64,000 nt of DNA, from NCBI RefSeq assembly GCF_042683665.1, contig NZ_JBHUOO010000006.1, one strand, 5' to 3'. Position 1 is the stretch's first letter. Each line of letters begins with the position of its first letter. Below, piece by piece: positions 1-8,779 of the stretch. The notes below the pieces were generated by a model. That model made no database searches. It was not told the DNA's origin and worked only from the letters and a program-made list of their open reading frames with translations. Origin of the DNA: Leeuwenhoekiella polynyae (lineage in GTDB: Bacteria > Bacteroidota > Bacteroidia > Flavobacteriales > Flavobacteriaceae). A program made the translations under genes and the position numbers.

Positions 1-708
1 TTCCTGCAAATAGGTTGCCGGAACAATTGAAGATATCTCACCTTCTATAGTTTCTTTTAAAATTTCGGCTTTATTCTGACCCCATCCCAATAGCACAATG
101 CGTTTAGCATTCAATACGGTATTGATCCCCATTGTGATCGCCTTTTTAGGAACGTTGGAAATTCCTCTAAACGATCCCGCCGCATCGGCACGGGTTAAGT
201 AATCCAAAGTAATCATTCGGGTACCCGAGTTGAAATGCGAACCCGGTTCATTAAAACCAATATGCCCCGTACGACCAATTCCCAAAAGTTGAAAATCCAG
301 TCCGCCGGCTGCTTTTATTTTAGCTTCGTAAGCAATGCAAAACGGCTTAACCTCTTCCTGAGCGATAGTTCCGTCCGGAATGTTTACCTGATCGGCAGGA
401 ATATCCACGTGGTTGAATAAATGCTCGTGCATAAAATACTGGTAACTCTGCACATCAGACTTATCCATCGGCCAGTATTCATCCAGATTGAAGGTGATCA
501 CATTCTTAAAACTCAACCCTTCTNATACGCATTTCTCACCGGCAGCTTCTTTGCTGCGGATCAAATCAGCGATCTCCTGAGCTACAATAGCCGAAGCCTG
601 TGTTGATTGTTCAAAACTGATGTTGTGTATCTTCTCAAAACGAGTCTCCTCAAACTTACCAGCGGGTTCATATTTAATCAACGTCGAATCTTTAACCTTT
701 AGTTCCAT
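1..708 (-). CDS. nagB: Glucosamine-6-phosphate deaminase NagB, partial and broken by an assembly N
   Basis: Deaminates and isomerises glucosamine-6-phosphate to fructose-6-phosphate and ammonia in the cytoplasm. The protein begins MELKVKDSTLIKYEP at 708 and runs off the left edge. Family blocks seen are FKNVITFNLDEYWPM, SYQYFMHEHLF, LLGIGRTGHIGFNEPGS and KAITMGINTVL, so the identification is firm. Bacteroidota versions are usually near 640 residues, with a LmbE-like C-terminal part that would lie outside the window. The conserved LGLATGSSP phosphate-binding loop, expected between GEKCV and EGLSFKNV, is absent. Exactly there sits the N at 524, which reads as an in-frame stop or unknown codon (TNA). 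I infer a collapsed assembly gap rather than a natural deletion. The gene fits the GlcNAc-releasing neighbours downstream. Confidence 0.9.
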   Translation of the reverse strand, partial: MELKVKDSTLIKYEPAGKFEETRFEKIHNISFEQSTQASAIVAQEIADLIRSKEAAGEKCVXEGLSFKNVITFNLDEYWPMDKSDVQSYQYFMHEHLFNHVDIPADQVNIPDGTIAQEEVKPFCIAYEAKIKAAGGLDFQLLGIGRTGHIGFNEPGSHFNSGTRMITLDYLTRADAAGSFRGISNVPKKAITMGINTVLNAKRIVLLGWGQNKAEILKETIEGEISSIVPATYLQE

Positions 709-898
709 ATCTATTGAATAACTTTTCAATCTTTAACTACCCAGAAAACCCACTATTTTTCAAAATTTTACATCTTCTAACGACACTATCAGGCTTTCTG
801 AAGATGAAATTCCCAATTTTATTAACTATTTCAAAAAAGATTCGATAGACAACGGCTTTAAGAAGCTAAATAACACCTTAAAGTTGTACTAGTAGGAG
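709..898. other. Intergenic stretch with a start-less plus-strand reading frame
   Basis: Between nagB and the first GH92 gene. On the plus strand a frame is open from about 731 to the TAG at 890-892 and would read SNDTIRLSEDEIPNF followed by INYFKKDSIDNGFKKLNN. Its residue mix looks protein-like, but it has no ATG and no upstream part. It may be the 3' end of a lost gene. No clear terminator was seen. Confidence 0.3.
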
Positions 899-3133
899 TT
901 ACTCAAAAATAATCTCCCCGGCTTCTACCCAGTTTTTATGCATCACCTGACTATTGTTCAGCGCTTTACCGTTTACTTTAAAAGTCGCTGTTTTATAGTT
1001 ATTTCTTGTAGATTGGTTTTTAATAGTTAGCGTTTTGTTACTGTAAAAATCAGGGTTTAAATGAATTCTCACCGTATCAAATTGCGGTTCAGACAAAGTA
1101 TAAGTCGCTTCTCCCGGAGTCATTGGATAAAAGCCCATCATCGCATAAACAAGCCAAGCACTCATAGTCCCCGTATCATCATTACCAGGAAGACCTGCAG
1201 GTTTATTGGTGAAATACGTATCGATTAGTTCTGCTACTTTCTCACGAGTCTTATAACTTTTACCCGGTAGATAATTATACAAAAACGGGTATGAAATATC
1301 AGGTTCGTTTGCCATATCAAACTGATCTTCGGCGAAAAGAGCGTCTAGTTTTTCTTCAAACTTCTTTTCACCACTCATTAACTTAATCATCCCCTTAATA
1401 TCGTGAGGTTGCATAAATAAATATTGCCACGCATTCCCTTCTATAAAACCAGGATTTTCTGTAAAGTTTGCACCGGCTAATGGGTCAAAAGGTTCGTACC
1501 AACTGCCATCACTCATTTTAGGCTGTAAAAAGCGGGAGTCCTTATTGTACATTTTCTTATAAGAAAGTGCGCGTTTTGTAAACCGCTTTGCATCCTGTTT
1601 CTTGCCTAATATTTCCGCTAATTGAGCTATCGCATAATCTGCAATATTGTATTCCTGCGTCGTAGAAACGGGGCCTGCAACATCAGAATCAACACTTACA
1701 TATCCATTATCAATGTATTCTCCCAATCCCGGTCTCAACGGATTTCCTTCGCGAGTATCGGCACTTTTCAGCATTGCTTTATAGGCTTTATCAACATCAA
1801 AATCTGTGATTCCGCGTGCATAGGTATCTGCTAAAACCACTGCAGCCGGGTCACCCACCATTGTGAACGTTTCGGTGGCATTAAGTTCCCACTTGGGCAA
1901 CCAAGCATTCTGATCGTAAATATCCAACATTGAATTTACCATATCTAATTGCTCCTGTGGATACAATAAACTCATCAACTGATGATAATTGCGGTACGTG
2001 TCCCAAAGAGAAAAAACGGTGTAGCGCGTTCCTTCAGTATGTTTTACTGCGCGGGTTTTCATCGCGGGGTATTCGCCATTGCTATCATTTAAGATACTAG
2101 GAGCAATCTGAGTGTGATACAAACCCGTGTAGAAAATAGTTTTATCATCTACACTTCCGCCTTCAACTTCAACAACGCTTAATTTATCATTCCAGGCCTG
2201 TTTTGTTTGCTTATAAACCGCATCAAAAGAAGCGTCACCCACTTCTTCATCCAGGTTTTCACGTGCATTAGCAACACTCACATACGAGATACCAATCTTC
2301 ATAACAACCTGTGTAGGCTTATCAAAATCATACTTAAAATAAGCTCCTATACTATCACCTACCACCTCGCGCATAAATTGCTCTTTAAGACGTGTTTTGC
2401 CGTTGTAGCCCATCCATTGTGCTTCTACCCCGTCGTATTTTGCAGGTTTATCCCAAATCCCGTAATTAGCCGGTGTTTCAGAAATGCGGGCTACAAAATA
2501 AATAGGATATGCACTCTCGACATTGTTGTAACAAAATGAACCTACCATGCGATAACCTTCTACTTCCGTAGGTGAATTAAATTTAAGCACAGCGCCTTGC
2601 TCGTTAGTTAAACCCAGCCCAAGATTGAGTAGTAGATTTGCTTTCCCGGCAGGAAAACTATAACGACTTACACCTACGCGGGTGCTGGCCGTTAATTCGG
2701 TTTTTACGTTGTACTTATCCAATTCAACCGAATAATAACCGGGCTTTGCAACTTCATTGGTATAAGTGGTTCCGTATTCTAAATGATCTGTTTGAAGTTC
2801 TCCGGTAGTAGGTATACTTAGGATCACCCCAAGATCTGGGCAACCAACTCCACTCATATTTACGTGACTAAAACCGGTTAAAAAGGTATTTTCATTCACA
2901 TAGGGGTTAGACAACCAGCGACTGTCTTTTTCTAAAACATTTTGCCTTCCTGCCACATTAAATGGCGAAACACTCGCCATACCTCGTGGAGCAATCGCTC
3001 CAGGATTAGTCGCTCCAAAATTTGAAGTCCCGATAAATGGATTCACGTAGTGTGTAAAATCTTGTGTTTGCGCTTTCGCGAAAAAGCCAATCAACAATCC
3101 TATAAAAAGAGTTGCTTTTTTATGTAAAATCAT
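899..3133 (-). CDS. GH92 family alpha-mannosidase, exported
   Basis: Predicted exo-alpha-mannosidase of 744 residues, probably periplasmic or surface, removing alpha-linked mannose from N-glycans or mannan. A signal peptide ends near residue 21 (LIGFFAKAQ). The GH92 N-terminal block is seen as VNPFIGTSNFGATNPGA and then PRGMASVSP, a divergent form of the usual GTGGHGHTYPGA. The C-terminal half has EGNAWQYLFMQPHD and GNDDTGTMSAW, the latter carrying the Asp pair that binds calcium and activates water in this family. Family length is typical. It lies 15 bp after the GH20 gene and is likely co-transcribed with it. The linkage specificity cannot be read from sequence. The signal-cleavage region is encoded by a partial copy of the TTTCGCGAAA palindrome. 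Confidence 0.93.
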   Translation of the reverse strand: MILHKKATLFIGLLIGFFAKAQTQDFTHYVNPFIGTSNFGATNPGAIAPRGMASVSPFNVAGRQNVLEKDSRWLSNPYVNENTFLTGFSHVNMSGVGCPDLGVILSIPTTGELQTDHLEYGTTYTNEVAKPGYYSVELDKYNVKTELTASTRVGVSRYSFPAGKANLLLNLGLGLTNEQGAVLKFNSPTEVEGYRMVGSFCYNNVESAYPIYFVARISETPANYGIWDKPAKYDGVEAQWMGYNGKTRLKEQFMREVVGDSIGAYFKYDFDKPTQVVMKIGISYVSVANARENLDEEVGDASFDAVYKQTKQAWNDKLSVVEVEGGSVDDKTIFYTGLYHTQIAPSILNDSNGEYPAMKTRAVKHTEGTRYTVFSLWDTYRNYHQLMSLLYPQEQLDMVNSMLDIYDQNAWLPKWELNATETFTMVGDPAAVVLADTYARGITDFDVDKAYKAMLKSADTREGNPLRPGLGEYIDNGYVSVDSDVAGPVSTTQEYNIADYAIAQLAEILGKKQDAKRFTKRALSYKKMYNKDSRFLQPKMSDGSWYEPFDPLAGANFTENPGFIEGNAWQYLFMQPHDIKGMIKLMSGEKKFEEKLDALFAEDQFDMANEPDISYPFLYNYLPGKSYKTREKVAELIDTYFTNKPAGLPGNDDTGTMSAWLVYAMMGFYPMTPGEATYTLSEPQFDTVRIHLNPDFYSNKTLTIKNQSTRNNYKTATFKVNGKALNNSQVMHKNWVEAGEIIFE

Positions 3134-3148
3134 ACTGTTGTATTTCTC

Positions 3149-5473
3149 TTAGTTAACTAGAATTTCATCTAAAAATAACCAGGCTCCACCTCCATTTGGG
3201 GTCTTTGCCAGGGGCTCTACAGTCACCCGAATAAATTGAATGCCTTTTCTGGTCTCAAATTTCAGTTTAAAATTCTCAATCTTTGCTTCTGAATTGGATT
3301 CAAAAGCGCGTTCCATTTTCGCTACATCTTCAAAGGTTTTACCATCCTGAGAAACTTCAACCTGTATTTGTTGTGGAAAATAAATTCCCGTTCCTTGTTC
3401 CTCAAGGCTTCCTATAGTTATCTCGCGTACTTTTTTTGCTTTCTCAAGATCTATGGTAATTACCGCAGGATCACCAATCCACCCCTGCCAGCGACCGTCT
3501 TTAAAATATTTGCTTCCGCGCAGCACATCTACAAGTGCGGTTTTACCAGTTGACGGATAACTCGCATTGTATTCAAATTTATAGGTAACTGGCTTTGCAA
3601 CCGCTTCATGAAAGTCAAAATATTTTTGCATTTTAGCACCCATAAGCTTCCCGTCTTCAAAAACTGCTGCACTAACCGAAGTCGTACTATCAAAAGATAT
3701 AGGGTTGCTGTAAACTTCTGAGTCAGCATTCAACTCTGAATCTCCCAAAGCGAATCTAATTTGAGTATTCGGAAATTCAGATTGCAACGCGATTGTAATT
3801 TTACCGGTCTCTAAATTAATCTCTGATTCTGGCTGAACCGCAAAGGCACTTTTTGCATAATTGATCCCCATCACATCAAACCGTTGCATCAGTTTACGAA
3901 CGCGTTGAGAAAAAGCATTCCAATCCAATTTTTCTTCAGGACTCCACAAGGTTTCAGACAAAGCAAATAGCCGAGGAAACAACATATATTCTGAATGCGA
4001 TTCTGTAGTAACATATTCTGACCAAAGATTGGCCTGACCGCCTAAAACGTGCTTCTTCTGCTCCACGCTCATAGAATCTATCGTCGGGCGAAATTCATAC
4101 ACTTTTTCTAACGGAAGAAAGGCATTAAACGCCACCGGCTCGTTATCAGGATTACCCTGATAATAATCAAAATACATATAACTCACCGGTGTCATGATCA
4201 CATCGTGCCCAGCTTTTGTAGCTTCCCATCCGCCTTGAAACCCCCTCCAACTCATCACGGTTGCTTTTTCAGGTAAACCACCTTCTAAGATCTCGTCCCA
4301 ACCAATTAAGGTTTTGTTGTGCTCGCTTAGAAAGCCCTCCATACGTTTCATAAAATAGCTTTGCAACTCGCCGGTATCAGCAAGATCTTCTTCTCGCATA
4401 CGCTGCTGACAATGCGGACAAGTTTCCCAATTTGTTTTTGTCGCTTCGTCACCTCCCACATGAATATATTCATCAGGAAAAAGTTCCATTACTTCAGTCA
4501 AAACATCTTCTAGAAATTCAAAAGTAGATTCTTTTCCTGCGCAATAAATATCGGTTATAGGCCACACGCCGCCAGACGGAACCGCAATAGGCTCGTCTTT
4601 ACAAGACAACCACGGGTAAGCAGCAATCGCGCTCATCACGTGGGCAGGCATTTCAATCTCCGGGATCACGCGAATACCTTTATCGCTGGCATAAGAAACA
4701 ATCTCTTTAATATCTTCTTGGGTATAAAATCCCCCGTAAGTCGCTTCGTTTTCCGGATCATTTTGAGTACGCGCGTTCCAAGGTTTATTTTCCTGATCTA
4801 CCCGAAAACCGCCAACTTCAGTAAGCTTTGGGTATTTTTTAATTTCGATTCTCCAACCTTGATCATCTACCAGATGAAAATGGAAGGTATTCAGTTTTAA
4901 AAAAGCCATTCGATCTAAATGCTTTTTGATGTATTCTTTCCCAAAGAAATGACGGGAAACATCTAAGTGACTTCCACGATAGGGGTATAGCGGAGTATCG
5001 GCAATACTCACATTAGGAATATAAAGTTTAAGATCTGAAACTTTAGAACTGCTTTCAATCGCTGCAGGAAGCAACTGACGAATGGTCTCTAGCCCATAAA
5101 CAAAACCCAGTCTAGAATTGGCTTCCAGAATTACTTTTTCACGCGTAACATCAAGTTTGTAAGCTTCTTCTTCAAGCTCAGTATTTTGCAACAATTGAAT
5201 GGTATTTTCATCACCGGTGTTTGATATATCTAATTTGAAACCTGCAGACTTCTCAAACAAATCATTTAAAATCCCGGTTACCACCTGCAAACTATCATCA
5301 GCAATTACAAATTGTGTGTGAGCATCTATTTTAAAACTACCGGAATTTAACGTTAAAGATTTAGGCTGCGGAATCAAAACCAGATCATTTTGTGTAAACG
5401 ACGGATTCTCTTTTTCGGCACAGCTAATTAAGACTGAAGCTACAACGACAACTACTAGTTTAATCCATTTCAT
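3149..5473 (-). CDS. GH20 beta-N-acetylhexosaminidase, lipoprotein
   Basis: Hydrolyses terminal beta-linked GlcNAc (or GalNAc) by substrate-assisted catalysis. The 774-residue protein starts with an SPII signal (VVASVLISC, Cys18), so it is probably anchored to a membrane. Residues about 30-160 form the GH20b domain. The catalytic domain follows, with HFHLVDDQGWRIE near 198-210 and the Asp-Glu pair at 342-343 in HVGGDEATKTNWE. The C-terminal 150 residues look like a chitobiase C-terminal or discoidin-like sugar-binding domain. A terminator between this gene and the upstream lipoprotein gene suggests that it and the GH92 gene form their own transcription unit. It would supply GlcNAc toward NagB. 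Confidence 0.95.
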   Translation of the reverse strand: MKWIKLVVVVVASVLISCAEKENPSFTQNDLVLIPQPKSLTLNSGSFKIDAHTQFVIADDSLQVVTGILNDLFEKSAGFKLDISNTGDENTIQLLQNTELEEEAYKLDVTREKVILEANSRLGFVYGLETIRQLLPAAIESSSKVSDLKLYIPNVSIADTPLYPYRGSHLDVSRHFFGKEYIKKHLDRMAFLKLNTFHFHLVDDQGWRIEIKKYPKLTEVGGFRVDQENKPWNARTQNDPENEATYGGFYTQEDIKEIVSYASDKGIRVIPEIEMPAHVMSAIAAYPWLSCKDEPIAVPSGGVWPITDIYCAGKESTFEFLEDVLTEVMELFPDEYIHVGGDEATKTNWETCPHCQQRMREEDLADTGELQSYFMKRMEGFLSEHNKTLIGWDEILEGGLPEKATVMSWRGFQGGWEATKAGHDVIMTPVSYMYFDYYQGNPDNEPVAFNAFLPLEKVYEFRPTIDSMSVEQKKHVLGGQANLWSEYVTTESHSEYMLFPRLFALSETLWSPEEKLDWNAFSQRVRKLMQRFDVMGINYAKSAFAVQPESEINLETGKITIALQSEFPNTQIRFALGDSELNADSEVYSNPISFDSTTSVSAAVFEDGKLMGAKMQKYFDFHEAVAKPVTYKFEYNASYPSTGKTALVDVLRGSKYFKDGRWQGWIGDPAVITIDLEKAKKVREITIGSLEEQGTGIYFPQQIQVEVSQDGKTFEDVAKMERAFESNSEAKIENFKLKFETRKGIQFIRVTVEPLAKTPNGGGAWLFLDEILVN

Positions 5474-5533
5474 ATATTTTGAATTCTATTTTTACCCTTC
5501 AATTTTTAAGAACTCGGCTCTCTCAATTAAGAT

Positions 5534-5560
5534 AAAAAGCCCGGACATTTGCCCAGGCTT
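5534..5560 (-). terminator. Rho-independent terminator
   Basis: On the minus strand AAGCCTGG pairs with CCGGGCTT around an 8-base loop and is followed by a run of T. It lies downstream of the GHL10-type gene and upstream of the GH20 gene. A second short hairpin (AAAGCC/GGCTTT) sits just before it. Confidence 0.75.
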
Positions 5561-5583
5561 AAAAGCAAAGCCAATCGGCTTTT

Positions 5584-6693
5584 TTAGTTTGCTGCTTTGA
5601 TCACTGCAAGTTGCGCATCTGTAAGCGCGTTTCCGTCAAAGAATGCCGCTCCTTTTGCACCGTTATCTTTTGCGAGTTGAATTGCTTTCTCCAAATCTTC
5701 CGGACTCATTTCCGGAACATAAATACCGGTGTGTAACTCGGTATCGGTTCCTTCAAGGTCCTTTACACCTTGACCGGTTGCAAACCCAATCCAGTCTATT
5801 TCTTCATTATAAAAGTTGTGGTAGATCATAGGTAAAACCACATCTATATTCCATTTATCCCAACGCTGACGCACCATATGGTCTGCCATTTCTGGATACG
5901 GAAAAACCGCTCCTGTTAACAACTTTCCGTTTTTATGCGCCACTTCATAAGCCTCATCAACCACCGCTTTGATCTGATTTAAACGGAATTGCTTCCACTC
6001 CATATCAATCGCTGTATTGTGTGACTCTAATGGGTTTTTGTGATGCTCTTCTTCAAATTTAGCAATACACGCATCGCAATAACAGAAATCAAATTCAGGA
6101 AGCTCAGTATCTTGTACCAAATCATATTTAGGCAATAAACCTATGGGCAAATAAACATCAGGATAGCGAATGTAATCCAGGTGAAAACTAGTAATCCCTT
6201 CTACCTTACTCATTTTGTCGACCAGGCTCAAGACGTGCTCACGTGATTCTTTACGTGTAGGACATAAAAACTGATAATAGTCTACATAAGGGCGCTTTTC
6301 AAAACTCGATTCACCGTTGCGATTAACCACATACCATTCGGGATGCTTCATAGCGATACTATCTCCCGGGCGGTTCATCGTAAACATCCAGGCGTGTACT
6401 TCGAGACCTTCGGCAGTTGCTAAAGGTGTCATACGCGCCAGCAAATCTGCATCTGCATTGGTGTTGATCAACACCGCATCAAGACCGTTAGCTGCATATT
6501 TTTTAAACTCTTCAGTATACGATTCATCAGTTCTTGAAGCATCGGCGGTCATCCACGTCCACAATTTAAAATCCTCAGAGACTTCAGCTGTTTTTTCGTT
6601 CTCTTTTTTGCTACCTGCAGGATGTATATTATCTATGCAAGAAGTTGTAGCCACTACTGCTACAAGTATTAAAAATAAGTGTTTAAATTTCAT
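5584..6693 (-). CDS. Family 10 (GHL10/DUF187-like) putative glycoside hydrolase lipoprotein
   Basis: A 369-residue lipoprotein (VVATTSC, Cys19) with a predicted TIM barrel of the GHL10 or YddW-like group. Visible features are WTWMTADASR near the start, the strand AYWMF-like segment HAWMFTMNRPG, FHLDYIRYPD (a typical catalytic-face motif of this clan), a CYCDACIAKFEEEH segment with three Cys, and DVVLPMIYHNFY. The biochemical activity of this clan is poorly defined, so the substrate is unknown. Position between a GH20 gene and a CBM9-like gene suggests a glycan role. It ends 4 bp after the next upstream gene region and shares its operon. Confidence 0.8.
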   Translation of the reverse strand: MKFKHLFLILVAVVATTSCIDNIHPAGSKKENEKTAEVSEDFKLWTWMTADASRTDESYTEEFKKYAANGLDAVLINTNADADLLARMTPLATAEGLEVHAWMFTMNRPGDSIAMKHPEWYVVNRNGESSFEKRPYVDYYQFLCPTRKESREHVLSLVDKMSKVEGITSFHLDYIRYPDVYLPIGLLPKYDLVQDTELPEFDFCYCDACIAKFEEEHHKNPLESHNTAIDMEWKQFRLNQIKAVVDEAYEVAHKNGKLLTGAVFPYPEMADHMVRQRWDKWNIDVVLPMIYHNFYNEEIDWIGFATGQGVKDLEGTDTELHTGIYVPEMSPEDLEKAIQLAKDNGAKGAAFFDGNALTDAQLAVIKAAN

Positions 6694-6697
6694 AGTA

Positions 6698-7759
6698 TTA
6701 TTGATTTATTTCTGAATATTTCCCGTCTTCTCTAATGCTATACAGCTTACCCGAAAATGGACTTTTTACGGTTATCACCCAACCTTGACTGTAGTTTTCT
6801 AGAGATGGGATAAGTTCTTTTCCTTCAAGGTCAAAACGGGTTGTACCAATTGCTTTTAAATCTGTTGCCCAAGATTTATGAGTTGACCAATACGCTTTTT
6901 GAGCGCGGTAGGATTCGTATAATTTCCAACGGATTTGCTCATCCTGCGGAATACTAAAGCTTACTTTTTCTGAAACTGGTTTTGATGAGAAATACACATA
7001 CCCCCAATGCTCAGGCTCATGCATATTGATGACTCCTTGTGGAGACCAAACCCAGTTGTATTCTGGTAAAAAATTACTCGATTCATCTTTTTTACGGCTG
7101 TAAACTCCGTTATCCAACTCATGATCCCAGTTAACCCGAGAGAAGTTAATACGCCAAAACTTCTCTACCGGCAATTCATTACTACCACTAGCTTCTTTTA
7201 AAACTTCCCACGGCATCGCGATCTCTACACTCCAGCTTTTATCTATATCAGAAGCATCATTCAACGTTCCATTTATAGAAACCGCTGTTTTTAACCCCTG
7301 TATATCCCAGCTGTCTAGAACCGGAGCTGATTCCCGATAGGGTTTCACCAACAGTAAATCCCATACCGTGTTGAGCGCATTCATCTCAAACTCATAGTAA
7401 TTATGGGTATCGCCATCAGGATCTATAAAGATCTCAAAGTCATTATTGTAAAAAATAACGGTGTCGCGTTGCTTTAAAGTCGCCCAGATATGCGGCTCTT
7501 TCAGCTCTGCATAGAAATACAGATTCTCATCATCCCAAAGTATTTTTACTTGCGTTTGATACTTTGGGATTTTGACGCCTTCTATGTCTATAAATGATTC
7601 TGAAAAAGGTGCCTCTTTCCAAACTTCCTCATTAGCCTTACCATCTATCTGAAGCGGCATATCTATGTGATGCGCTACATAAGAACGTGGTGGCGTTTGC
7701 TGGGCAAAGCCAAAAAATCCTATCAAAAGAAGCAGAAGAGCAATCCTGTTTTCCATCAT
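6698..7759 (-). CDS. CBM9-like carbohydrate-binding exported protein
   Basis: A 353-residue protein with a signal peptide (IALLLLLIGFFGFAQQ). Residues about 30-250 match the family-9 carbohydrate-binding or DOMON-like fold: IDGKANEEVWKEAPF, VKILWDDENLYFYAELKE and NDFEIFIDPDGDTHNYYEFE. Such proteins bind sugars and have no known catalysis. Its start codon directly abuts the stop of the GH130 gene (7760), so the two are translationally linked. The last 100 residues are not recognised. It could help hold glycan at the cell surface for the neighbouring hydrolases. Confidence 0.82.
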   Translation of the reverse strand: MMENRIALLLLLIGFFGFAQQTPPRSYVAHHIDMPLQIDGKANEEVWKEAPFSESFIDIEGVKIPKYQTQVKILWDDENLYFYAELKEPHIWATLKQRDTVIFYNNDFEIFIDPDGDTHNYYEFEMNALNTVWDLLLVKPYRESAPVLDSWDIQGLKTAVSINGTLNDASDIDKSWSVEIAMPWEVLKEASGSNELPVEKFWRINFSRVNWDHELDNGVYSRKKDESSNFLPEYNWVWSPQGVINMHEPEHWGYVYFSSKPVSEKVSFSIPQDEQIRWKLYESYRAQKAYWSTHKSWATDLKAIGTTRFDLEGKELIPSLENYSQGWVITVKSPFSGKLYSIREDGKYSEINQ

Positions 7760-8731
7760 TTATAAACTATTATTTTTTACGAAATCTAATATTTCGCTCA
7801 ATTTACCAAAAGCCACCGAAGTTACCGTATCTGCAGCCCCATAGTATAAAGCAACTTTATCTTCTTCTACTGAATGTAAGGTCGCACAAGGAAACAAAAC
7901 ATTAGGTACATCTCCCACCAACTCATAGGGTGCTGCCGGTCCCAATAAATAAGGTTGACTTCGGTATAATACGTTGTCCGGACTGTCTTTATCTAAAATT
8001 GCAGCTCCTACTGAATATCTGAAACCGTTACAGGTATTGATCACCCCGTGATAAAATAACAACCAACCTTCGTCAGTCAAAATAGGTACCGGCCCTGCGC
8101 CGATCTTTGTACACTGCCAGGCACTTTCTGTAAACGGAGCTACCTTCATCACACAACGGTGCTCGCCCCAATATTTCATATCTGGACTGTAGCTGATGTA
8201 AATATCTCCAAAAGGTGTATGCCCATTATCACTTGGGCGGCTCAACATGGCGTATTTTCCGTCTATTTTCTGCGGAAGCAAAACACCATTACGGTTAAAG
8301 GGAAGAAAGGCGTTCTCACACTGAAAGAATTCTTTAAAATCAAACGTGTAACCAATTCCTATAGTTGGCCCGTGATAGCCATTACACCAGGTAATCCAGT
8401 ACCGGTCTTCAATAAAACAAACCCGGGGATCGTATTTGTAATCAGACTCGAGCATTTCTGTATTTCCGGCTCCAAACTCAATAGGATCGTGATTGATATC
8501 CCAGTTGATTCCGTCTTTACTAAAACCGGCAAAGATATTCATCTGCACCGCCTTGTTATCGCATCTAAAGACTCCGGCAAATCCATCTTCAAAAGGAACT
8601 ACAGCAGAGTTAAAAATACTGTTAGAACTCGGGATCGCGTAACGATCTATAATAGGATTTGCATCATAACGCCACATCACATCTGTGCTGTTTGCAGGTC
8701 TCTCTTGCCAAGGAATTTGCGTTGTACTCAT
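7760..8731 (-). CDS. GH130 family beta-mannoside phosphorylase
   Basis: A 323-residue cytoplasmic enzyme without a signal peptide. GH130 enzymes phosphorolyse beta-mannosides, for example Man-beta-1,4-GlcNAc, giving mannose-1-phosphate. Visible family parts are the repeated blade pattern of a five-bladed propeller, FNSAVVPFEDGFAGVFRCD, YDPRVCFIEDRYWITWCNG (the DPR segment carries the family catalytic Asp) and LLFYHGV. In this gene neighbourhood Man-GlcNAc from N-glycan cores is the likely substrate, but the subgroup cannot be fixed by eye. It lies between the symporter and the CBM9-like gene in one minus-strand operon. Confidence 0.9.
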   Translation of the reverse strand: MSTTQIPWQERPANSTDVMWRYDANPIIDRYAIPSSNSIFNSAVVPFEDGFAGVFRCDNKAVQMNIFAGFSKDGINWDINHDPIEFGAGNTEMLESDYKYDPRVCFIEDRYWITWCNGYHGPTIGIGYTFDFKEFFQCENAFLPFNRNGVLLPQKIDGKYAMLSRPSDNGHTPFGDIYISYSPDMKYWGEHRCVMKVAPFTESAWQCTKIGAGPVPILTDEGWLLFYHGVINTCNGFRYSVGAAILDKDSPDNVLYRSQPYLLGPAAPYELVGDVPNVLFPCATLHSVEEDKVALYYGAADTVTSVAFGKLSEILDFVKNNSL

Positions 8732-8779
8732 AAAAAAGGATTCTATTTTTTAGCCTAAAAAGGCGTCTATTTGTTTTAT

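Noticed and set aside
8159..8758. Plus-strand ORF of 199 codons
   Set aside because: Antisense to the GH130 gene, whose family match is clear. The translation has no recognisable domain.
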